A stretch of DNA of 64,000 bases from Sarcocystis neurona (lineage: Eukaryota > Apicomplexa > Conoidasida > Eucoccidiorida > Sarcocystidae). Each line of letters opens with the position of its first letter. Position 1 is the stretch's first letter. The stretch spans positions 922,856 through 986,855 of the forward strand of contig KL647305.1 in NCBI GenBank assembly GCA_000727475.1, in the 5' to 3' direction. Positions 24,186-37,000 of this stretch are shown here, in pieces. Under the pieces are notes generated by a model. That model searched no databases. It saw only the letters and a list, made by a program, of their open reading frames with translations, and was not told the origin of the DNA. The translations under genes were made by a program, and so were the position numbers.

Positions 24186-27100
24186 CTGAAAATGGAAGGG
24201 AAAAAAAATAGGGGGAAGTCTATAATCTAAAAATTGTGCGTCTTTGAAGAGAACGTCAAGCAAAGTCACACAGCCGAACGCGATAACTTCCGGTGTCACT
24301 CTACTTTGTGCGAATTCCGCACGTAGCGGAAGCTCACGCGAGATGTTCCGCTGCGAGCTTTCTCAGATTTGTGACATCTCAGTTCAGCCGAACGACCCGT
24401 CGTGTGTAGTGCCATGTGGTATTCTGCGAGCTTCTTCAGAAGTCATCTTGAAGCCTTCATTGAAAACTCTGTGCTCTCCTGGTTTCTCTCTGCATGTCTT
24501 CAGCGTGGAAAAACATGCTCCGCAACGATCTACCTCTGGAATCCTTGGAAACAGCATAGCATGCTGTTTTTTGCTCCCTTTGACCACCGCAAACGTATGT
24601 GCAGTTCATTTCCCTACATGCTGCCATCCATATCTCCGTCGTCCCTCTGTCTAAATTGTGCCGCGTACCCCACCTACATGTGTGTGCACCATTTAGCTGA
24701 AACGACTGGCAAGGCAGTAGGCGTGTGTATTCTGCCTGATGCGGACAAAAAGACACACGATCTCTAAAGACGCAGAATAAACAAGGAGAAAAGGATTCTT
24801 ATGTCTAACATGGAAAATTGTACTTCGAGGGGGAGCGATAGGAGTTATTCCGTTACCGGAATCCAGGGTGGCGCGCGTAGGAAACAGAGCAGGGATTTAA
24901 GCGCTGACGCGCGCCTGATGAATTTGTCCTCCACCGCTTTCTCTGAAAACCTCCTTGTTTCATTTGCCGCCTCGTAACCAGCACTACGGAGCCCTAAAGG
25001 CGTATGCATCGCAGGCGTGCGTAAACTCTAAGTGTTTATCACCTGGTTCTAGCTGTGTAGAGAATGCACCTACAGACGTACGGTCGTTCTACGGGGTTCT
25101 TTTTAACGGTTGGAATGAGTTAGCGGGTTCGATTTGTTAACTGCAGTTATATGCGTGTTCTGATTACCATATGGTGTCCGACTTCCCAACGGGAAATCTG
25201 ATACCGGCTAGGTGGAATCCGCTTGCTTACACGCGCGTAATTTGAAAGGTTCCCGCAGCGGGCCATTACAAAGGGTCTGTTACACTCTCGGCTACGAACA
25301 ACTAAAACACACCGTTTGAATAAGTTCTGATTTCTTGTAGTATCAGTTGCTCGCACGCATATTTGCGTTGTGGATTGCATTTCGCGTTATAATGCGCACA
25401 TGTCTCTATATATCTATATACATGAATATGTGAAAATCTATACCTTCGTTGACGAGGCTGTGGATGGCTACGGAGGCAGAATTTTGGTAGCTGCACATGT
25501 TCCCTACGGTACAAAAAGTGACAGCGTTTCCTGTGTCATCACATATTGAACGCCCAAAGAGAGTTCAAGACAAAAGTTCTATTGTAGTGCGAGATCCGAG
25601 AGGAGATCAATATTTTCATCTCCGCTGGACCCAACGCACACACGAAAATCTTGGGGGAGCTTCGAGTGATTCAGGACTAGTCTTCTTGTATCCACAGGCA
25701 TAATGACTGGAGATGACAACGTAGTAATACTATAGCTACCAGTGTTGAATGCACAACAAAGGATCCTAGAATTCTCTCCTCAAAAATCTTAACTGACTCT
25801 CTTTCTGTTCCTGAGCGTAGGTCCGCACGCAGAACACGCGAAGCCTGTCCCAGCGATCGAGGGGAACCTGTAAGGCAGTTTTTTGTGTGGACCATGAGGT
25901 TTGTTGCAGTTGGCACCTCTGTAGCCTGAGCATGTTCGGTGTGCAACTTTCCGTTGTCGTGCTCTGCGGCTCTGTCATCCTACTGCGGCATGCTGTTCCT
26001 GGACACACTGTGTTACATGGCAAACGGAGCAGCATACTGGGCAGGATTCGAACAAAATAGCTGTTGCGACACCGCAGTGCACACCACTTTGCTAGGCGGA
26101 AATGCGATGAACCTATCATGTCTCTCTGCGACATGATACGAAAAGTGAACTCAGTCGCTGAAGGAGAGTCTTAAGCTGCATGATACACAGGGAAACTCAA
26201 CATTCCGCACACGTACAAATGTAGTCTCTCCAAGGTGAGACTGCGGTGCGCCTCCTTACCTGCGCGTCGGGAATAATGGCAGTAGTGGTGAAAAAAGCTT
26301 CGTTGCCATCTAGACTTTCTAAATTACGTCTTTGGCTTGTTTGACAACGAGGGTCGGGACCATTAAGTACGGCACACGAAGGCCACCACACCCACTAGCA
26401 TAGTATGTGTATGTGTGTATTCTATCTATATTGGATGCGTCCATGCGTGTATCGCTGGTCACATGATCGCTAACAAAAGTTTTCTGTATCAGTTACGGGT
26501 GCACAATACTGACCACTGTCTGCTGGACTCTCAAGCTTGTGCAGAATCGCCCACGTAGAATCAATCACGCGCAGGGATACGATACCCGTGTGTGCAAATA
26601 GATGTGATAGAATCTGCGCTGATCCCGGACTCTGCTTTCGCCTACTTGAAGAGAGGGAGAGTCACGAAACCTGCACTACAGCGTAACTTAAGTGTAACAT
26701 AGAACAAGAGCCACTGACGTTTATTTTTAAATGCGGACTACGTGAAAGGACGCAGCACGAACAGTAGCACGACGCAGCGGCATTCGCGCACATAAACCTT
26801 GTCTACAGTCAGGGAAGGAGGGATTCTTTTTTGCACGCAAGAACTAACTAGAAGGTGTCCTCTGCGCTCACCTTCCGTATTGCCTTGCCGCGCGCAAATA
26901 CACTAGTGCCCCCGCATATACGTATGCCGACTGACTCGTATGTTTGGTCCTTGTAAACGAGTGTCTCCTGCGGTGCGTTTCTGCCAGCATGCCTCTACGG
27001 ATCACTCACTTGTTCGTACGTCCCCTTCACGTGTTCGCTTGGTTATTTCAGGTGTGTGTGTGGTGGTGTTGTACTGCGTGCAAATACGTTGTACGCCTTT

Positions 27101-27476
27101 GTAATGTATACGCATGTGCAAGTATATTTACACACATATCCAAGGAGCGCACGTAGTACCCAAGTACCCTTATACACGCTATCGCAAGTACCATGCATTG
27201 AGCTTGAGCTCAGTCGGGTAAAGGACACATCTGTGCGCAAGCCGACACGACGTAACTGGTAAGGGAATTGCGGGGCCTGCCGATAAAGTGATGTGTTGCT
27301 GATACTTCCTCAGTTCATCAGCTGCGCATTCGTTTCGTGTCACCTTCCTGTCGTGAACTGCATGCAAGCGCCTCAACGCATGCAACGGCAGACGACAGCA
27401 TACGGGAGAACAGGCATTCAGTACCTGCCGAGGTACACGGCTGGACGTATGGGGACACATTGCAAACATTGGATGT
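24186..27476. other. unique-sequence stretch without a supported gene
   Basis: Several medium open frames occur on both strands (24244-24654 plus, 25766-26134 minus, 25497-25703 plus), none with a recognisable family or junction pair. A single CCCTAAA near 24990 is not a telomeric array. The stretch may be a decayed gene or a repeat-poor segment. Confidence 0.4.
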
Positions 27477-27840
27477 AGTGGTAGACTGGTAGATCACAGA
27501 TCTGCACGTAGGTGGATAGAATGCTACACAGAAACCTTAGGTGTAATGGCAGACGGGTAGAACAGAGATGTGTAGGTACAGAGACGCTCCTACATACAAA
27601 CAGTACGCATAATGGTACGCGGGTAGATCATAGATCTGCACGTACGCGGACACACTGCTACATAACACATTAGGTACCATGCGAGACGGGTGGTACCTGT
27701 ACGTACACGGACATACTGCTAAACACGAACACTAGGTGTAATGGTACACAGGTAGATCTCACACCTGAATGTTCGCGGGCACACCCACACAGAAACATTA
27801 GGTTTGACGGTAGACGAGTAGATCATAAGTAGATCGAATC
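27477..27840. repeat. degenerate minisatellite, about 5.5 copies of a ~64-bp unit
   Basis: The unit runs approximately GTAATGGTAGACGGGTAGAT, then a middle with CTGCACGTACGCGGACACAC, then TGCTACACAGAAACATTAGG. Copies begin near 27477, 27542, 27609, 27675, 27737 and 27803 (partial), with substitutions and small indels between them. No reading frame is conserved across copies. Confidence 0.8.
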
Positions 27841-29273
27841 GACATACAGAGATACGTATATCTAGTGATGCGCTGTGTGCTACTGAACGAGGTGTGTAGA
27901 CGTGAGCAGAGGTCGGCATATATTTTACACAGGAATAATGGAGACCCGGCCAACTGTTGCTATGTAAAATATGTTCACGCCAGTGCCACTTTCATTACGT
28001 GCTATTGAGGCCAGGTCACTTGTGTATTCAGGCCTTTGCAGACTGCATCACTTCGAGGAGCAGCATCAACTTGAAAGTTTAGCTCTCAGGACACGGAATA
28101 TCGTCTTCACCATCGGAAGATCGACAGTATGCTGGTGGTGCACACAGAGCTCGTGGAGCACCACCGTCACAGGTGAACAATTAAGCTGAGCGCGGCTCAA
28201 TCATGTTAACGACTGGATTGAGATTCTGCGGGAGCGGAGATTGAGCAACATGCACCAACGGAAGGACGAACAGCCGCAGCTTATACCGCGGCAGCAAGAA
28301 AACTGGACGCACGAAGGCAGCAACGAAACAGCAGCGAGAGAAACGGCAGCTCCAAGAGCAGCAGCGCTCACTGTGTAGCCTCAAAACGGGGTTTTCTCCG
28401 CGTCAAAGGGAGACACTTTTTTTCTAGGCGCCAAGGAAGCGTTCCCTAGAGCAGCTGCGCCACGCCGGTGTGTACGATGCTCTTCGAAGTCCCCCATAAA
28501 GCCTATTTCCCCGGATTCTCCCCCATTCTCCTCCTAAGTGCCCGTTTATTTATGTAATTGATGCCCCTGGAAACCAGCATCCATGGATTTGTGTTCTCGT
28601 GCAGCTGCTGCGGCAGGTAGTGCTGCTCCCCTTGTTGTTGGTTGATCTTGTTTCTGTAGCTGCGCGTGCTGTCTGCTGTCGTTCATGTTACTAGTGGGGA
28701 GGCTCCCACGGCTGCTTGTTGTTCGGCTTGCCGTTGTCGCTGCCGGTGTTGCTGCTGCTGCCTTGTGCTGCGGCTGCGAGTACTACCGTCGTTACTGCTG
28801 GCTCTCGTGCTGTTGCTGTTGCTCGTGCTGTTGGCGCTGCTGGTGCTACACGTACTGCTGTGCTGCTACTCAGTGCTTGTGGTGCTGTTCTCCGTTGCTG
28901 CGTCAACTCCCCTCCCAGTGCAGCTACTACTGTTCATCACCTTGCTTATGCCACTCGAGGTTGTTGTTACAAATGCTGAGGCTGCTCGCGCCCGTAGTGC
29001 TGCTGTGCTGCTCGTGCTGCTCCCCGGCCGCTGGGGAAACTTGCTGGCTGCAGCAGGTGCTGTTGCTTTTGCTGTGTTGCTGCTTGCGCTGCTACTGCTT
29101 CTGCGGCAGCTGTCGCTGCTCCTTCGTTGTAGACGGCGTGCGGCGAATTCTCGACGCCCCTCCTCCCCGGGAGAGGGCCTGCTGAAAGTATCCTTGTGTT
29201 TTCCCGTCTTTTCTGAGGAAGACCACCGTTGTGGAACTTTTTCTCTTCGTCGCCTTCCCTGTTTTTTTCGCAG
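27841..29273 (+). other. possible intron/exon region leading to the exon at 29274
   Basis: About 28190-28440 is CAG-rich on the plus strand and open in more than one frame, for example EKRQLQEQQRSLCSLKTGFS or DWIEILRERRLSNMHQRKDE, so an exon is likely but its frame is not fixed. From 28640 to 29270 the plus strand becomes CTG-rich and then pyrimidine-rich, the intron-like orientation, ending in a strong acceptor. Leu/Cys-rich frames at 28666-29277 are CTG readings and not genes. Confidence 0.35.
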
Positions 29274-29351
29274 ATGATCTACGACGTGCCGGAAAAAATG
29301 GAGACGAAGGAAGGCATCTGCGCCAGCATTTGGTTTACGTCTGTCTATTGA
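29274..29351 (+). CDS. terminal exon of an unrecognised gene
   Basis: The acceptor CTTCCCTGTTTTTTTCGCAG (ending 29273) is among the strongest in the window. The next 26 codons read MIYDVPEKMETKEGICASIW, then FTSVY and TGA. This is well balanced and not repeat-derived. The exon probably closes a plus-strand gene whose earlier exons lie to the left (28190-28440 is a candidate). The preceding 600 bases show the CTG and pyrimidine bias typical of introns here. No family is assigned. Confidence 0.5.
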   Translation: MIYDVPEKMETKEGICASIWFTSVY

Positions 29352-31061
29352 TTGTTATATAAAGGGAGAGGGCGGCAGCAGCAGCTACCCCCAGCAACAG
29401 CAAGAGCTGCAGTAATATCTCTTCCCGCGCAACTATTCCATGCGCTTTTTGCTACTTTGGTGCTGCTTTCCTGCCCGCTTCTGCTGCCCGTTTCGGGGCC
29501 CATTCCCTTCGGTCCTCCGTACTTTTCCCCCGTTGTTTTCGTCTCTTCCCCCCTACACTCGCCAGTCCACGACACCACCTGTCTTCTCTCTGTATTCTCG
29601 TGCGGCTCCTGTTAGTTAGCAGTGCTCTTCCCTCCCGCCGCTGCTGCGGATCCTGCTGTGCTTGCCCCTGGCGTGTTTGGTGTTGTCGCGGGATCGTTCT
29701 GCTCCTGTGAGTCGTGCTGCTGCTTCTTGTGACATAGTTGCTGTTCCGCGGTTTGTCCCGGTTGATGCTGTTGCTCTTTCTCCTTTGTTTCCTCCACCCT
29801 GCTGCTCTTGGCAGAACTACTGGTACATCGGCTCCGGCGTGCTCCATCTTCCTTACTTCGTACATGTAAAGCTCCCCTGTTTTTCCCGTCTTCCCGCACC
29901 CACCACAAACAGCCTTCCTTTCTGACTGTCCGCGGGTATCGTGCTCTCTGTGTTTCCACGTCGCTACCTCAGCTCCAGCAGCATCCACACATATATGGAA
30001 AAAGCGTATATGCTTAATTTCAGTCGCTGTACGGGATATGCTCCTCGTGTGTGTTCATCTTGCGCGAGCCCTCCTCGATGCTGTGCAGAGCGTTTGTGGC
30101 TCACGTCTTCTCCGCGGTTTCTGCTCGCACGCGGGATGTCCCCACGTCCGATGTATTTTTTTTTTCTCTCAAGACGACAAAGTGCGACCCTTGCATTGTC
30201 CACATCGCCTCTGCGTCCTCCTCTCGTGTGTAGCCGTTTCTTTTCTGATATATGTACCAGCGCCATAAATTTTCCTGCTTCCGCTTCCGCAGATTCTGGC
30301 GTTAATTTCAGCGCAGTGCACACGTCCCCATCTGACTTGAGAGACGTGTCCGTTTCCCTGTGGCTCGTTGCCTCCGCAGAGCTGATTGTGACGCCTTCCG
30401 CGCGGATCGTACGAAAGAGTTGAGTTTTTGTGCGGGTTTTCTGTTGTGAAGAGAACGATCCCGCGAAGGTCGGTGACCTTATACTTTTGTGAGTTACTCC
30501 AGTAGTTATTCAGTGTGGTTCCAGCTGTGAGGGTATCGCGCGGACACTTGGAAGAGATCCTGGTGCTCTTTTTACGAGTTGGCCTCTTCTTGCTGTGAGA
30601 CGTAACTCTGTTACATTCTGTCTCTCTAGATCCATCATCGCCGTAGTACTAATTTTTCCCGTTTTCCGCTCTCTTGTGCCCTCCCTCCTTTTCGTAGTGA
30701 ACCCCCTCTTTGCTTCTTGTATTCTCTCCGCCTCCTCCGTGCGCGCCTTCTCCTTTTTTGCGTTTGGTGTGCTTCACTATTGCGTCGTCCAGCTGCTGTC
30801 TAGTCATCTGCTGGTTGATCTTTTGGCCGCCTTCTCAGTCCGCTTCTTTAATTCGTTCCTCGTGAGTGCCCTACTCTTTGCTTATCTTCTCGACCCCGTG
30901 TGCTTGTGGCGGATCCCGTTTTCTCGCCCCGTTTCCGCGATTCGCTATCCCCGTTTTTCTCTGGCCCGCCGCCTCGCCTCGTTCCCCGCCTCTTCCTCGT
31001 TTTTTTCTTCTCTCCCCGTGGCAGCCCGTCCTGCTGTTCTTCTTTACGCCGCATCTTCACC
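29352..31061 (+). other. intergenic plus leader of the W2 gene, pyrimidine-rich
   Basis: Pyrimidine-rich on the plus strand at 29400-29900 and again 30600-31060, with microsatellite-poor sequence between. The last part leads directly to the ATG at 31062 and probably includes its promoter and 5' UTR; a leader intron is possible because CCCGTGGCAG near 31015-31024 resembles an acceptor. Arg/Lys-rich minus-strand frames (30848-31570, 29452-29988) are mirror readings of the pyrimidine tract. Confidence 0.5.
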
Positions 31062-34000
31062 ATGGCGCCGAAGCGAAAAGGGGTCTCGGTCAACCTGCGA
31101 GACCTGCAGCGGGAGATGGGCGTGGGCGCAGCCATGCTCCTCCCGTCCGCACCCAAGTGGGTCCTACCACACTCTTTTTTCCCGCCTTTTCCCCCATATG
31201 TTCTCGTATGTATGTCTGCCTTCCCAGTGTCCACGTGTGTCTGTCCGTACGTGTGGAGGCCGGTGTTCATTTGCCAGTGCCTCGCTCGCCTTCGTCGTTG
31301 CCACTTCGCTCCTCCACATCCGTCCGTGTTTGCTTGCACACGTGCGTATGTGTGATATGTGCTTCTGATTTGCGAGCAAAGGCTGCGGCCTTCCGCATTA
31401 GTTTGTCTCTGCATGCGTTTGGTGTCCGTTCCTGACGACATCCTCTTGCCCCTCTTTTCGTTCGTTGTGTCTGTCTGTAGACAAGTACACACCACTGCAC
31501 CTCCCGCACTATACACGTCCGTCTGCGTGTATGTACATGCGTGTATGTCTGGATGTATGTAAATTCGCATCTATTTGTAGGCACGAGGTGGCCTCTCCTA
31601 CGCCGCACATCTTCTCTTCTTCGATGCCTCTATAGACAAACGACCCCCCCTCCTTATCCTTGAGCCTTTTCTGTTCCTCTGCGCGTATCTCGTGAAGCGC
31701 GGCGACCCTCTCCTCGTTTCTGACCTCCGTCTGTCGATACATCTTTATCGATTCTCTGACTCTTCGTCCCACCTGTTCCGCGCCCCCTGCTGTCCCTTCC
31801 CCCATTTCGGCCCACATGCAGACGTGTGTATATACGCTTGCGGTGAAATAATACTGGACGAACCGTCGTTATGTGTTCTCTCGAAGCACAGACGCTCGAA
31901 AGTACCCCCGTGTTCGTGCATACGCTAGCACGCCACTTTTTCTTCCCTGAGTTCCGGGTCGGGCGCCAGCGAGAGTCTTTCACACCAGCCATTTACACGC
32001 GAACAACGCAGCGACATATCGTCAACTCCATCGTAGTATTTATACATTTATGCGCACATGCGTACGTGTGTAGAAGAAGCTGCAGCTGTGCAGATTTATC
32101 TGCGCCCGTGTAGACGTCCCCACCTGACGGGCTCCGCGGTGTCTCTGTTCTGTTGGAGTAGCCAAGCATCTGTGCAGACTCCAGTCGCACCTTACAGGAG
32201 CATCTCTTGTGCCTTTCTCAGACTCCACTTGCATCTCATAGAAGCTTCTCTTGTCTCTTTCTTCATCCCCTTTTCTGCGCGGTTTTTTGCTGCACTGCTC
32301 CGCACAGGTCTGCGTTTGATCTGGACGTGTTCCCACCTCTATATAAAGGGATTGTAGGTGTCACCTGTCACACATTCTACCCACCTGACTGCGTGTACAC
32401 ATGTACAAGTGCGCGTATGTGAGCAGGTCTTTTCCTGAGATACTGCCCGTCCGCATCTCTGTGCGTGCGTCTACGAGTACGTGCGTCCTATATACGCTTC
32501 CCGACGGCCTGTGCACGTGTCCTTATCGTCGACCTCTACCATGTCTATGCGGGCCTGCTGCTGTGTGTGTGCGTTCACACGTGTATCGGAACAAGACACG
32601 TGCTGTCTTTCTCCTCTTTGTGTCTCTCTATGTGTTGTCTCTCCGCCCGTCCTTTGTGTTTCCGTGTGTGTGACTGTGTGTGACTTCGTGAGTCGCTGGG
32701 ACTAGGTTGGTGAATGCTTCTGTGACCTGCTGCGACGCGTGGTGGTGGGTCTCCTTCCCATTTCGTGCGGCCTTCCTGCCCATGTATCAACGGCGCGTTC
32801 TGGGGCTCACCTGGGTGTACGTCTCTCTGTTTGCGGATGCTCGTCGACTCTCTTTGGAAGAAATGCGCGCGTCTGCATCGCGTCGGTGGGCCAGTGAAGA
32901 GCGTGTCTGTCAGATGCAGTGTTCTCTGCCAACGAGAGAGATCCTTCTGAAGTAGCAAATATGAGACTGCATCGCTGCGTAGGTGCGTACGTACGGACAG
33001 GCATTCTGCAGCTGCCTCGCTAACTCCGACGTGCACGCACGCCACAGGTGGTGTACGCGGGCGTGTGTCTGCGGCTGTGCGTAGTGTCCTCCTTCGCGTA
33101 ATATTGAGACGGTCACGGAGGGCATTTATACGAAGGAATGGAGCCACGTATCTGTCAGTCTTTTTGTATGTATGCGTGCGGCAGGCAGTACGCCTGGAAG
33201 GCCGAGCTGTGCGTATACTGTGTGCGTGTCTGTGTGTGTGTGTGTGTGGGCGGATGGACGTCTCTCTCTCTGCCGAGAAGAGTAGTGCGTAGTTGTCAGT
33301 CCACCCGAGGTTTACTGCAGTGGGCGCACAAACGCGCGTGTGTGTGTGTGTCCGTGTGTGGGTGAGTCTCGAATGTTAGTAATATATCTCTCTGGCAGCA
33401 CCCTCGCACTGCGTACACTCACGCAGACGCCGCCACGCGCCCGCGCAAGGAGCAGCAGCACGGGCACAGACCGACGAACTGCAGGCAGCAGCGCCTGCCG
33501 CGCGACACCGCAGAGAGAGAAGCAACACGTGTGTATACATGGGCGGACACCCGGCTGAGAGGACGTTGACTTAGTAGTATCTCCCTTTGCATGAAGAGGT
33601 GTACGGTGAGAAGACGACTCAGTGTCGACGGCTGCATCTGCCTGCATTTCAAGCGTGTTGTACGTGGTGTGCGTGCGTGCAGGCCTCGCGTTTTCATGTT
33701 TGAGTCGCTTATTGAATCACGAGGAAGTGGTGATTCTTGGCGTACTTCCGTACGCCTGTATGCGTCCCCGTCTCCTGTTTGCCAGCTCCGTCGTTCTCGT
33801 GCGTGCACGCGTATACAGGTGTGTGTCTGTAGCGGTTACAGGTACAGATTCTGAGAAGTCATACCTACGACATATATATGTGTTGGCTGCGCGAGGGGAA
33901 GAATTTGTGGGATCGATGCTGCGCCGTCTGGAACAGCGGGGGAGTGTCCGTTGTGCGTACACCGAGGGTCAGGCGACGCAGGGGGTGGCCGTTGTTTTGG

Positions 34001-37000
34001 GTCGTGCTTCTCGTTGCATGTCGTGTGCGGCGCAATGGTATATTCGTACGCTTCACGCCTTCCATTCCTGAAGTCGTCTCACACGAGACTTTTGCCTCGT
34101 GTCCCTGGTGTTCTGTGCGTGCTCCACTCCAGGCCTGTAGACGAAGCAGCTGCTGAACGCGGTCGCTACGGCGGGGGCAGAGATGGCTGCGGAGAGCGAT
34201 TTGGTGCGGCGCCGAGACTTGTCTCCCTTCTTTTGTGGCAGCTGGTGTCGCTGTGTCTTCCTGCGCCTTGCGTGGTGTTGCTGCTCTCTTTTCGAAGTCT
34301 TTGATGCGCTTGCTCTTGCCCAGCCGTCTCTAGTACGTTCAGCTGCTGCTGCCGGTTTTCCTGTCCCCACGTCTCGACTCCTGTGCTGCTCCTCTGCTGC
34401 ACTGCCACTCTGCTGTTTGGCTGTCGCAGGGGTGCGGGTGCTGCTGCCGCTGTTGCTTCCGCGTCCTGCAGCTACTGTCTGACGTCCCGCCACTGCCGGT
34501 GCAGCTGCTGGTGGTGAATCTTCTGTGCCTGCCCCCTGGGCGCCTCTCTTCTTCTCCAGTGCCCAGAAGTGACTGCGCCAAGTAGGTGCTGCTGCATCCA
34601 CTGCTGCGTCGTTTTGGCTCCCTCGCGTCCGCGTCCACGTCGTGCCCGTTGTATCTCGCTTGTTCGCTGCTGCCGCATCCGTTCTGCGCTACTGCTGCTG
34701 CAGTTTGTGCGCGTTGCTACTGCTCTTTGTCTGACAACTATTTGCCTCTGTCTCCGTCGCCTTCGCGTTGCTGTGTAGGAGGAGGAGGTGGAGGAGGGTC
34801 TGGGGTGCGGTGGGCCGACCGCGACTCCGATGACGATGACGAATGGAGACGAGACGACGAAGGGCAGACGAACGGCGTCGCGCCCAGAGGCCAGCGGGGT
34901 CAACCTGTAAGAATCCGTTCTTCGTCTTATGTTCTTGCTCCTGTCGACGTACGTGTACGTATATCTTGCTGGAGGGAAATCCATCTTCAATCACACAGAC
35001 ACGTGTTCGTAATAATTTCTATGTGCGTATGTGTCCGTGCGTAAGGTTAGACGTCAAGACATCGGTAAAACTCCGCGTACATCTATCGCTACGGACATGT
35101 GAACTGATCATTTTCAACGTGTGCACGCGCCTATATTCGGGTAGATATCTGTGAATATGTACGTGCTTGACATGTATGTTGGTATACGCGTGTAGGCGCA
35201 TACATGTAGAGATATATGTGATAGCTGCCGAGGTAGATTATATGCATAGACGTGGTGGCGCCCCTACAACAAATGCAGTGAACAGCACAGGGCCGGGGAA
35301 AAGGGGTAGGCGGGAGCCCCGCGACCACGGGAGAGAGATGGGCTTCACACGCTGTGTGCGTGTTGTCGGCTTCTCGATTTCGTTGATATTGAAGGATCTC
35401 CAAAACAAAAGAAGCGCCAGATCAGCAGCGCCTCACGGTGTATCGGACGTGTGTACGTGCATTCCTCCTCGTCCTCCCTCTTCATCCTTTTTGTTTCTGT
35501 GAATATATGGTGGATGTACAGGCGCAGGTACCCTCTCTTCCTGCGTGTCCCATTCGGGATTATAAATTTATAATATACGTCCATGTGTACGTGCCATCCT
35601 CTTCTCCCCCATTGCTTCTGTTTCTGAAAATATGCAATACACGCGCATCTGAACGTACACTGCACGTTACTCCGGTCCTCCTGGGCGCATGTGGATCTGA
35701 ACAACCGTCGGCCTAGTAGGGTGTGTGTGTATAGGACTCCATTTCTCGTCTTTCAGCTTGTCATTATGTGTGTCTGTGTGTGTTTGTGTGCACATACATA
35801 GATACATAGTTTCTGGTCACTGCTCCTTAGGAGACGATCCGATTAAGGGGAAGCTCGGAAGGGCGCGCGTCCTTTCAGCCGATTAATGAGAAGCTCGGAA
35901 GGGCACACGTTCTTTCAGCCTCTCAGTCTGTGTACACTTGTGGATAGAAGGAAATTGCGCGCAGCGTCGCGTCCGTGGTCTTCCACAACATTATGAGGAA
36001 CGAGTACACACCCGTACAACAAGGCAGATTCTTACTGTGAAGTTGCAGGTCCTGGATTTGGCTCCCTGCGATTCGTCCAAGCAAACCGTGCTGTATATTC
36101 TGTCGCACACTAGGTTTCCCTATTCGTGGGGCTCATCCCTGTCGCGCATTCTTCGTCGCCTTCTCGTTGTATTTAAATACTTGTTCGCTGCTGCGTCTTT
36201 CTTGCTGCTGCTGTATTTTTCTCTTTCGTAGACGCATGGTGTTCGGGAAGATTCTGACGCGAGTGGTAGTATGGGTGCTGGGCGCACACCGTTCGCTGTT
36301 GTATGCTGTACTTGATCTTTTTTGATCTGTCATATTAACTTTTTCAAGTATACGGAGTAGTCGTCGGTGCATGAATATATTCCTTCGCGTTTTTTTGGTG
36401 TTGTTGCTGGTCCTTGTAGAGGTGTGCAAATGGCGGATGCTGGAGGTGCCAACACACTGTTTTTGTTGAGTAGTATCCTTGGTTTCTAGGGTTCCTTACA
36501 TGTTGCCATCCACCTCTGGCGTGTGAAGTGCTGGCTGTTGGCTGCTGCGTGCTTCAGGCACCTGAGCTCCCAGACGAGCCGTGGAGGTCAGCCCCGCGGC
36601 CTGCTGCTGCTGGTGGTTCAGGAGAAACAGCAGCAGGACGCAGCAGCAGCGGGGGCGGCGGACACCAACGAGGCGAAGCAGCTGCAGGAGCTGTAGACGA
36701 AGACTGGGGAGTGCTGCGCTCTGCTTCTCGGGGTACGCTTTCAACGCGTCACCCTGTGTGTCTGTCTTCTCCAGCAGCAGCCTCAGCGATATATATTGAG
36801 CCTCATGAGATCAGTGCACATCACACACATAGGCAAACAGAACAGTCCCCCTATTCCAACAGAGTTGTATACATATTCATATATAAATAGTATAGATGTA
36901 AACAAACAAACAGGACAGCACTCCTTTTAAAGAGAGATGCATACATATAGATGTATATATATAACACAGACGTATGCATGTAACAGTGTGGACCAGGGTA

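Noticed and set aside
24985..24996. CCCTAAA telomere-like heptamer
   Set aside because: A single copy only, not an array.
25120..25140. GGTTCGATTTG resembling a tRNA B box
   Set aside because: No matching A box or cloverleaf stems upstream.
25440..25703. overlapping plus frames (TFVDEAVDGYGGRILVAAHV and SSHIERPKRVQDKSSIVVRD)
   Set aside because: Both look protein-like in different frames of one segment, which shows that appearance alone is not enough here; no junction pair supports either.
30848..31570. 240-codon Arg/Lys-rich minus frame
   Set aside because: Complement of the pyrimidine-rich leader and first exon of the W2 gene.
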